The notes under the pieces were generated by a model. That model searched no databases. It saw only the letters and a list, made by a program, of their open reading frames with translations, and was not told the DNA's origin. Positions 1-4,931 of a stretch of DNA of 5,958 nucleotides are shown piece after piece. Both the position numbers and the translations under genes were made by a program. How positions within the stretch are numbered: position 1 is the stretch's first letter; each line of letters starts with the position of its first letter. The DNA comes from a bacterium (GTDB lineage Bacteria; Bdellovibrionota; FAC87; UBA2466), in assembly GCA_022842225.1 (NCBI GenBank), contig JALHPX010000207.1, positions 1 through 5,958 on the forward strand, given 5' to 3'.

Positions 1-947
1 AAACTTACTTTGAAGCCAAGCTTGCTCCGCTTTTGCAAAAAACCGCAAATTGCGCCAGCTGCCACGCCCTTCCTAAAGATGGCGGTAACGCCAACTTCAG
101 ACCCTATGAGTATGCGTTCATGAGGAACTTGCTCGTGACCGGGGCGGTCTACGTTTCTAAGACCACGATTGATAACGGCGTAATGCGCTACATGTTGGGA
201 CAAGTTGCAGGGCACGCCGGCAATCGCACCTATTGCACCGGCCTGCTCACCACCACACCGTGTAAAGAAGTACGCGAGTGGGCAAAATTGGAAGGCCTCA
301 CCGTGGCCGAAGTGGGCACGGGTGGCGGCGGAACGACTCCGCCCTTCGGCCGCGTGAGCGCCGGAGAGAACGACGGAACGATCTATGGCTGGGCATCCGA
401 AGCAGCCAACCCTACTGCAACGGTAACGGTGGATGTTTATATTGGTGGACCGCGCGATTCGGGAACCTTGATTGGAACCGCTCCTGCGAACCAGCCTTAT
501 TACGGCGCCGAGAAAACGGGCAATGTGGGTTTCCGTTTTGTCCTACCGGATATGTACCGCGATGGAACGTCTCGCACCGTTTATGTCTATGGTCGAGATG
601 TGACGACGGCCGGAGTTTTTCATGAACTAACCGATAGCCCGATTACAACAGTGGCCTATGTGCCCGATCCTGTCGCGAGATCCTATTACAACGCAAACGT
701 GATTCCTTATGTGAATAACAGCTGCGTCGGTTGCCACTCAGCTGCGGAATTTAATTACGACTACGCCTTCTATGCGCTGTTGATGCGTCCCACCGCTCCT
801 CACAATGGAGCGACCGCGACGAGCAACACGTTATATCGTAAGATGTTTGGCTCGGAATCCCACCGTGGTGGCGCGCGCTGCAACGGCAATCCCGCCAACG
901 CGCCTTGCAGTTTCTTGATCAATACCTGGAATATGGAATTTAACTGA
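1..947 (+). CDS. Exported di-haem cytochrome-like protein with central Ig-like domain (5' truncated)
   Basis: The reading frame is open from the first complete codon at base 3, so the gene begins upstream of the window. The TTG at 33 lies inside a cytochrome helix and is not a start. Numbering from that TTG, the protein has CASCH at 7-11, a Gly-rich linker (96-100), a beta-rich Ig-like domain (about 104-210, with the GxIxGWA pattern) and a second CxxCH, CVGCH, at 231-235. CxxCH binds haem c covalently, which implies export to the periplasm or cell surface. The two haem modules look duplicated: each has a YF/YY helix before CxxCH, a Y-x-YAF stretch, M-x-G followed by a His, then Cys, nine residues on a Pro-Cys, and a Trp six or seven residues later (Cys68/77/Trp83 and Cys283/292/Trp299). 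It ends in TGA, overlapping the convergent glycosyltransferase stop. Electron transfer or sensing is plausible; the exact role is unknown. Confidence 0.8.
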   Translation, partial: TYFEAKLAPLLQKTANCASCHALPKDGGNANFRPYEYAFMRNLLVTGAVYVSKTTIDNGVMRYMLGQVAGHAGNRTYCTGLLTTTPCKEVREWAKLEGLTVAEVGTGGGGTTPPFGRVSAGENDGTIYGWASEAANPTATVTVDVYIGGPRDSGTLIGTAPANQPYYGAEKTGNVGFRFVLPDMYRDGTSRTVYVYGRDVTTAGVFHELTDSPITTVAYVPDPVARSYYNANVIPYVNNSCVGCHSAAEFNYDYAFYALLMRPTAPHNGATATSNTLYRKMFGSESHRGGARCNGNPANAPCSFLINTWNMEFN

Positions 948-1659
948 CGCGTAGGCGCAGGCTAAGAAGCTCGCCAAGGTATTGCGCGCTGTCGGAGATA
1001 ATCCGCACCGTTGTCGGCGATTCCGGCAACGTGAGCGAAACAGGAACTTCCACAATCTCCACTCCCCGCTTCTCACACAACAAAAGCAATTCAGCTCTAA
1101 AGAAAAAAGACTCACTCCGTACCTGCGGCACCATGCGCTTGAGCAACTCCGTCGGATAACACTGAGTGGACTGCGTATCCCGCACCCGCGACCGGAACAG
1201 CCAGCGGCGTAGCCACGCATGCGATCGCGTCATCAAGCGTCGGTGCAGCTTGCGGTGAATGCGGCTCAAAGGATGCAGCTTGGAGGCAGCCAGCACTCGT
1301 TCGCGAATGCAGTCGGCGATTTCGTTTAGATAATTTTCCAAATCGGTGGTCCCAAACGGCAAATCCGCCGATCCCAATACCACCCATTCTCCGTCGATAT
1401 TTTCCACTGCATGGCGAAACGCCCGCCCCTGCCCGGCCTGGGCCAAGTAATATCTTTTAATCTCAGTAGAGCCCAAGCGCTCTGGAAGCGCTTCGATTTC
1501 CCGACGCGAGCCATCGCTGCTGCCGTTTTCGACGATTAAGATTGTGCTCTGCTCCACCCGCTGAAGAATCTCAGCGGTCCGTCGCACGCTCTTGCCAATC
1601 CACCCCGCCTTGTTGTGACAAGGCAAAACAACAGTCCACTTTTGGTTGGTTCTTGGCAT
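940..1659 (-). CDS. Family 2 glycosyltransferase, polyprenyl-phosphate sugar synthase type
   Basis: This predicted cytoplasmic GT-A fold enzyme of 239 residues probably moves a nucleotide-activated sugar to a polyprenyl phosphate, as in the DPM1/ALG5/GtrB group. Visible motifs, numbered from the ATG at 1659, are VVLPCHN (10-16, first Rossmann strand), VENGSSDGS (43-51), GQGRAFRHA (77-85), SADLPFG (97-103, in the place of DxD), VRDTQ (159-163) and the ExxLLxxxxGxxIxEVPV block (190-207). The ATG at 1659 was chosen because it puts the first strand at about residue 9. A TTG at 1683 would add eight residues and has a weak GCGGGA upstream, so it cannot be excluded. There is no C-terminal membrane segment, unlike many GtrB proteins. 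The gene is divergent from a GT-C-like membrane protein that may use its product. The first acidic residue of DxD is replaced by Ser, so metal binding or donor choice may differ. The sugar is not predictable. Confidence 0.82.
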   Translation of the reverse strand: MPRTNQKWTVVLPCHNKAGWIGKSVRRTAEILQRVEQSTILIVENGSSDGSRREIEALPERLGSTEIKRYYLAQAGQGRAFRHAVENIDGEWVVLGSADLPFGTTDLENYLNEIADCIRERVLAASKLHPLSRIHRKLHRRLMTRSHAWLRRWLFRSRVRDTQSTQCYPTELLKRMVPQVRSESFFFRAELLLLCEKRGVEIVEVPVSLTLPESPTTVRIISDSAQYLGELLSLRLRVS

Positions 1660-1702
1660 GAGGTAAGATGATACCGTTATCAAACCGTCCCGCTAAGACT
1701 GT
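1660..1702. promoter_or_regulatory. Short divergent intergenic region between the two glycosyltransferase genes
   Basis: Only 43 bases separate the two divergent ATG codons, so promoters for both genes must lie here or inside the opposite gene's 5' end. For the rightward gene a weak candidate is TTGGTT (1642-1647), a 16-base spacer and TAAGAT (1664-1669). I found no convincing leftward -10. Neither start has a strong Shine-Dalgarno sequence. The tight head-to-head arrangement suggests the two genes are co-regulated, but that is inference. Confidence 0.3.
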
Positions 1703-3322
1703 ATGCAGCATTGGAACAGTAAAAAATTTGCTGGTGTGTATTTCTGGCAATGGCTGCTGCTTGCCTCGCACTTGGCGCTGTATTTTTACTGGCGCGATAA
1801 CTCGGTATTTTATTGGGACGACGGCGTGTGGCTGGCGCGGGTGCAGCAGTATTGGAGCGAGGGCTGGAGTTCGCTTTCTCATCTCTGGCCTTGGGAGCCA
1901 GGCCGGCAGCTGCGTCGCCATCCCACTCTAGCGGCCTATCTTCACTTGGCGTTCTTTAGTTTCGCCCGCACGTCCGGCGCGGTGCTGACAGGCATCACGC
2001 TTCTGCACGCCGCTGTGCAATTCGCCATTCTGCGTTTCTGTAATCGACGGGGCAAAATCGCTCTCGGCGTGTTTGTGTGTCTACTTTATTTCTGGACTCC
2101 GTCGATGCAAGCGTATTACGGCCTGCGCTTTTGGCAGATTGTTTACCTACCGATGGTGGTGATGTTTTTTGTTTTGAAAAGCATCTCGTATGCCGAATCT
2201 GGCGAACCCCGGGAGCTCTTTCGAAGTGCACTCTGGGCAGTGGTAGCGACGTTATTTCATGGCACGGCCGCGTGTTTGCTCGCTGTCCCCGCGGTGTTTT
2301 TCCTTCTGCAGGATCGAAACTTTCCGCTGCACAAGATCTCGGCTCGCGATTATTTCATCTCCTGCGCCGCGCTTTGGATTGTGCTAACTCCTTGGTGGGT
2401 GCCGCTCGCAAAGATCTATGGGTGGTGGATTGCCTTCAGCGCTCTACCGATCGCAGTGCTCTTCTTGCTGCGCAAAGTGCGGTTTCTAGAAATTTATCTC
2501 TTGGCTGGTTTTATCGGCACAGCAATCGCGGGAATTGTTTATGCGCCGGAGCTGCACGTCGTAGTGGCGAATCTCTCGGACCTTCTATCCGCCCCCAATG
2601 CCTGGCTCCGCACCAAGGGGAGTTTCACCGTGCAGGATTGGTACGTCCCGCGTTGGGCCAATCCCGTATCGCTTTTGTGGCTGCTCTGCATGGTGACGGG
2701 AATTGCGCGTTGGAAACATATTTCATCGACGGGACGAGCGCTGCTCTGGATAAATTTAGCGCCGTTGTCTTTGATTGTCCTAGCGCATGGTGCGTATCGG
2801 GTGGGCCCGCATCAGTATGTACTGTTCCTGCTGCCCGGGGCCTGGATGGCGCTGGGATGGTTTCTGATTGAAGAAAAACTTCCCGTGCCGATGCCGGCGC
2901 GCCGGTCGATGGCAGCAGCTGCGATCTTGGCCTGCGCCGCTGCGTCGATTACGTACCACGGCGAAGTGCGATTGTTCGGCGGCCGCGGCCAGCGCTGCTC
3001 GACGTATGGCGAGAAGCTCGCGACCGTGGACGAAGTCACTCGCGGCATAGAACCTGCGTTGATTGTACAGCCGCAAAGTGGCGCCTTTACTAGTTGTACG
3101 GTCGCAGATGCCTGGAGGCCTTTGTTTCAGCAGAAGCACTGGCGCTGGGTGCAGCAACCTACTCCCGCCTCGAAATACAACTACATCTCCGAACCTTACA
3201 TCCTCAACCAACCCCCCACACCGCTACCCGAAGAAAGCGAAACCTGGTCCGCCGCCCGCGCTATCACCATCAGCCGCTCCCCCCACCTCCTCCGCCAAAC
3301 CACCGCCATCTTCGTGCCCTAA
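1703..3322 (+). CDS. Multi-pass membrane protein, probable GT-C (GT39/ArnT-like) glycosyltransferase
   Basis: The 539-residue protein has about 11-13 hydrophobic segments between residues 10 and 418 and a soluble C-terminal tail of about 120 residues. The layout resembles GT-C enzymes, which move a sugar from a polyprenyl-phosphate carrier to a glycan, lipid or protein on the periplasmic side. Supporting signs are the acidic pair in YWDDGVW (37-43), in the first loop after TM1 where GT-C enzymes carry their catalytic Asp/Glu, and RHPTLAAYL (72-80), which recalls the K/H-P-P-L motif at the start of a later helix in GT39. Aromatic residues are abundant. The ATG at 1703 is the only start that keeps TM1; an in-frame stop lies nine bases upstream and no good ribosome binding site is seen. 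The divergent GT2 neighbour is a logical source of its lipid-linked substrate. An O-antigen ligase/polymerase or unassigned membrane protein is possible, since I call it by motif and topology only. Confidence 0.7.
   Translation: MQHWNSKKFAGVYFWQWLLLASHLALYFYWRDNSVFYWDDGVWLARVQQYWSEGWSSLSHLWPWEPGRQLRRHPTLAAYLHLAFFSFARTSGAVLTGITLLHAAVQFAILRFCNRRGKIALGVFVCLLYFWTPSMQAYYGLRFWQIVYLPMVVMFFVLKSISYAESGEPRELFRSALWAVVATLFHGTAACLLAVPAVFFLLQDRNFPLHKISARDYFISCAALWIVLTPWWVPLAKIYGWWIAFSALPIAVLFLLRKVRFLEIYLLAGFIGTAIAGIVYAPELHVVVANLSDLLSAPNAWLRTKGSFTVQDWYVPRWANPVSLLWLLCMVTGIARWKHISSTGRALLWINLAPLSLIVLAHGAYRVGPHQYVLFLLPGAWMALGWFLIEEKLPVPMPARRSMAAAAILACAAASITYHGEVRLFGGRGQRCSTYGEKLATVDEVTRGIEPALIVQPQSGAFTSCTVADAWRPLFQQKHWRWVQQPTPASKYNYISEPYILNQPPTPLPEESETWSAARAITISRSPHLLRQTTAIFVP
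3181..3319 (+). terminator. Candidate Rho-loading (rut-like) C-rich, G-poor stretch at gene end
   Basis: By eye, about half of these bases are C and only about one in eight is G, in contrast to the rest of the gene. Rho loads on long C-rich, G-poor, unstructured RNA. No hairpin with a T-tract follows the stop at 3320-3322, so a Rho-dependent end for the membrane glycosyltransferase transcript is a reasonable inference. It would also insulate the lipoprotein promoter just downstream. The skew could instead be plain codon or amino-acid bias, since the encoded tail is rich in Pro, Ser, Thr and Ala. Confidence 0.25.
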
Positions 3323-3358
3323 ATAGTGGCCTATCTACCGAAGAGACAATTTGGGGCA

Positions 3359-3375
3359 GTGACGGAATTGGTCAC
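3359..3375. promoter_or_regulatory. Palindrome GTGAC-N7-GTCAC next to the -35, candidate operator
   Basis: A perfect 5-base inverted repeat (GTGAC at 3359-3363, GTCAC at 3371-3375) with a 7-base spacer ends two bases before the proposed -35 hexamer. The position suits an activator or a repressor that overlaps RNA polymerase. Its half-sites loosely recall CRP-like TGTGA boxes, but spacing and flanks do not match that consensus. Five-base arms occur often by chance, so this is tentative. Confidence 0.25.
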
Positions 3376-3376
3376 G

Positions 3377-3404
3377 TTGCTATTTTGGGTTCGATCCGTA
3401 TAAT
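3377..3404 (+). promoter_or_regulatory. Sigma-70-type promoter for the lipoprotein pair
   Basis: TTGCTA (3377-3382, four of six matches to TTGACA) is followed by a 16-base spacer and a perfect TATAAT (3399-3404). Transcription should begin near 3411, giving a leader of roughly 27 bases before the TTG start at 3438. It lies in the 115-base gap after the glycosyltransferase stop, the only sizeable gap on this strand, and probably drives both lipoprotein genes as one unit. Confidence 0.62.
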
Positions 3405-3424
3405 GCGGCGTATTCAATTATTTC

Positions 3425-3430
3425 GGGGGA
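3425..3430 (+). promoter_or_regulatory. Ribosome binding site GGGGGA supporting a TTG start
   Basis: GGGGGA lies seven bases before the TTG at 3438. It decides the non-ATG start, because translation from here gives a 20-residue signal peptide that matches the downstream paralogue position for position. Confidence 0.6.
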
Positions 3431-3437
3431 ATCTATT

Positions 3438-4130
3438 TTGCGATCTTTGCTGGCCCTTTCTATCGCGGTTTTTTTAGCGGTCTTTCTTCCTGCTTGCGGG
3501 TCCAGCGTAGACCAGACGCCTGACCAAAAAGGCGAAGGGTACAGCCCCGGAATTGGCATTCCCGAAGAAGGCGTTTCTTTTCAATCGCTCCCCCAAGGCG
3601 TGTACGAAATCAAATCCGTTCATTTCTTTACAGAGCGACGTAATGGCGAGGAACGCGATTCCGTTACCTTGACCCATGATTTTGAGCCGGGCATCGAGCG
3701 GGGTCACGACACCTTAAAAATGCAGCGTTTAACCATTCACGATAAAAACGTGCAGAGCATGAAGGGCACGGCGCTCATTATTCCAAAAATCGTGGCCGCT
3801 CGCAGAATGACCGTCTCCAGCCAACTCAAAGTGTATGAATACGAAGTGTCTCGCGACGGCGAAGCACACGTGAATGTCACCTCTGCCGATAACCGCACGT
3901 ACGGTGTGCAGTACATCGAAAATCTTTTGCCGCGTAACGAAAAGGGCGTTTACACCAGCGAAAAGAAGACAGAAGACACTCGCGGCGAACACTGGCTCCA
4001 CAAGTTTGTTGCTAAGGTGGATAAGGACGGCACTCTCACCGTTTACCATTACGAATTAAACACCACGGGCGGTGACTCTCCGAAGTCTACGCTCATGATG
4101 TCGGCGTCCTATTACAAAAAAGTTCAGTAA
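3438..4130 (+). CDS. Outer-membrane-type lipoprotein, paralogue A of a tandem pair, function unknown
   Basis: The protein has 230 residues with a TTG start. The signal peptide is Met-Arg, a hydrophobic core and the lipobox LPAC with Cys20 as the lipidated residue. Gly at +2 rather than Asp suggests the outer membrane if Lol rules hold. A Ser/Gly/Pro-rich linker follows (21-40), then a probably beta-rich body. Blocks shared with the next gene are residues 41-70 (IPEEGVSF, LPQGVYEIKS), IPKI (115-118), LPRNEKGVYTSE (164-175) and the C-terminal MSASYYKK (221-228). There are no Cys residues after Cys20, no repeats and no catalytic motif that I recognise. It lies first in a two-gene unit behind a good promoter, 31 bases before its paralogue. 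I do not recognise the family. A role as a surface or periplasmic binding or structural lipoprotein is only a guess from location. Confidence 0.82.
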   Translation: MRSLLALSIAVFLAVFLPACGSSVDQTPDQKGEGYSPGIGIPEEGVSFQSLPQGVYEIKSVHFFTERRNGEERDSVTLTHDFEPGIERGHDTLKMQRLTIHDKNVQSMKGTALIIPKIVAARRMTVSSQLKVYEYEVSRDGEAHVNVTSADNRTYGVQYIENLLPRNEKGVYTSEKKTEDTRGEHWLHKFVAKVDKDGTLTVYHYELNTTGGDSPKSTLMMSASYYKKVQ

Positions 4131-4161
4131 ACTCTTTAAAAAAAACCAAGGAAAAATATAA

Positions 4162-4869
4162 ATGAGATTTCTCATAGCGGTTTCTTTTGCCTTTTTAGTA
4201 GCTGGAATTCTCCCCGCCTGTGCAAAACACGGGGTTAGCGAGAGTCCCGGAGAACATGATCAAAGCTACAAGCCCCCGTTCCAGATTCCACAAGAGGGGA
4301 TTTCCTTCCACGCTATCCCAGCGGGGGAATACGAGCTGAAGTCGATTCGCTATTTCTCAGAGTCCAGAGAAGGGAAAAAGCCAAAGACGGTAGTCTCCTT
4401 GAACCACGAATTGGCATTGCCAGGTGAGCGGGACACAGATGAGATCCACCAGCTGCACTTGGAAATGGGCGATACCAAAGAAGACCGCATGCTTTCGAAC
4501 TTAGCTTCCATCCCGAAGATCTTCTCGGATGGGACTAAATCAACTACTAAGCAGTGGAATGTTTTTACCTATAACGTGTTTCCAGACGGCAAGACCGAGG
4601 TTGCCGTTTCAGGCTCCGCTGCCGAAATCGATGCGATCGAAACAATAGCCGCGGCTATGCCGCTCAATGACAAAGGCGTTTACCTCTCCGAAGAGACCGG
4701 CGGCGGACCGGAGGGTGAAGTGCGGACATTAAATAAGCGGGTCGTGAAGTTGGAAGGCAATACGGTCGTTATCTATGCTTTGAGGAATCAGAATATCGAT
4801 GGTGAGAACGGCTACGACGACAGCTATGAAGTAGAAATGTCCGCTTCTACCTATGTTCGCAAGCCTTAA
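4162..4869 (+). CDS. Outer-membrane-type lipoprotein, paralogue B of a tandem pair, function unknown
   Basis: The 235-residue protein starts at an ATG with AAGGAA (4148-4153) eight bases upstream. The signal peptide has exactly the same length as paralogue A, with lipobox LPAC and Cys20; Ala at +2 is compatible with outer-membrane sorting. The body matches A in order: IPQEGISF and IPAGEYELKS (42-61; about half of residues 42-71 are identical to A), IPKI (117-120), MPLNDKGVYLSE (166-177) and a C-terminal MSASTYVRK (226-234). The middle (85-115 and 120-165) and the acidic stretch 208-221 have diverged. The 31-base, A-rich gap after A holds no promoter I can see, so the two are probably co-transcribed. 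A long hairpin follows the stop. The pair looks like an old duplication whose copies have since specialised; the function is unknown. Confidence 0.83.
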   Translation: MRFLIAVSFAFLVAGILPACAKHGVSESPGEHDQSYKPPFQIPQEGISFHAIPAGEYELKSIRYFSESREGKKPKTVVSLNHELALPGERDTDEIHQLHLEMGDTKEDRMLSNLASIPKIFSDGTKSTTKQWNVFTYNVFPDGKTEVAVSGSAAEIDAIETIAAAMPLNDKGVYLSEETGGGPEGEVRTLNKRVVKLEGNTVVIYALRNQNIDGENGYDDSYEVEMSASTYVRKP

Positions 4870-4875
4870 GAAATA

Positions 4876-4922
4876 ACTTCGCTCCGCTCGCAATGACTTG
4901 CATTGCGAGCGGCAGGCGAAGT
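4876..4922. terminator. Long two-part hairpin between convergent genes; terminator and possible dispersed palindromic repeat
   Basis: The inner stem is 12 perfect base pairs (4884-4895 with 4901-4912) around the 5-base loop ACTTG. A one-versus-three-base internal loop separates it from an outer stem of 7 pairs (4876-4882 with 4916-4922). Read on the minus strand it starts 9 bases after the protease stop and is followed by TATTTCTT, so it should work as an intrinsic terminator for the protease gene. The plus side lacks a T-run, so for the lipoprotein transcript it is at most a 3' end stabiliser. The arm sequence, GCATTGCGAGCGG and its complement with AATGAC, recalls the TCATTGCGAGC-type palindromes dispersed in many bacterial genomes. 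That likeness is from memory and unverified. Confidence 0.65.
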
Positions 4923-4931
4923 GTGAAGCCT

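Noticed and set aside
33..35. TTG as the start codon of the first gene
   Set aside because: The frame is open to the window edge, and the upstream residues (TYFEAKLAPLL) form the helix that normally precedes CxxCH, with a matching helix before the second CxxCH.
1681..1683. TTG at 1683 as the start of the GT2 gene
   Set aside because: It adds eight residues ahead of the first Rossmann strand with no family reason. ATG at 1659 fits the fold better, although neither has a strong ribosome binding site.
2077..2871. Long open frame of 264 codons inside the membrane glycosyltransferase gene, other plus-strand frame
   Set aside because: The peptide has no recognisable motif or hydrophobic pattern, and the overlapping frame encodes a coherent multi-pass protein; this is a codon-bias shadow.
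3323..3334. ATAG...CTAT inverted repeat just after the glycosyltransferase stop as an intrinsic terminator
   Set aside because: The arms are four bases, weakly paired, and no T-tract follows.
4131..4161. A-rich gap between the two lipoprotein genes as a second promoter or slippage site
   Set aside because: There is no -35/-10 pair, and the A-run lies outside any coding frame; it looks like a simple intra-operon spacer with a ribosome binding site.
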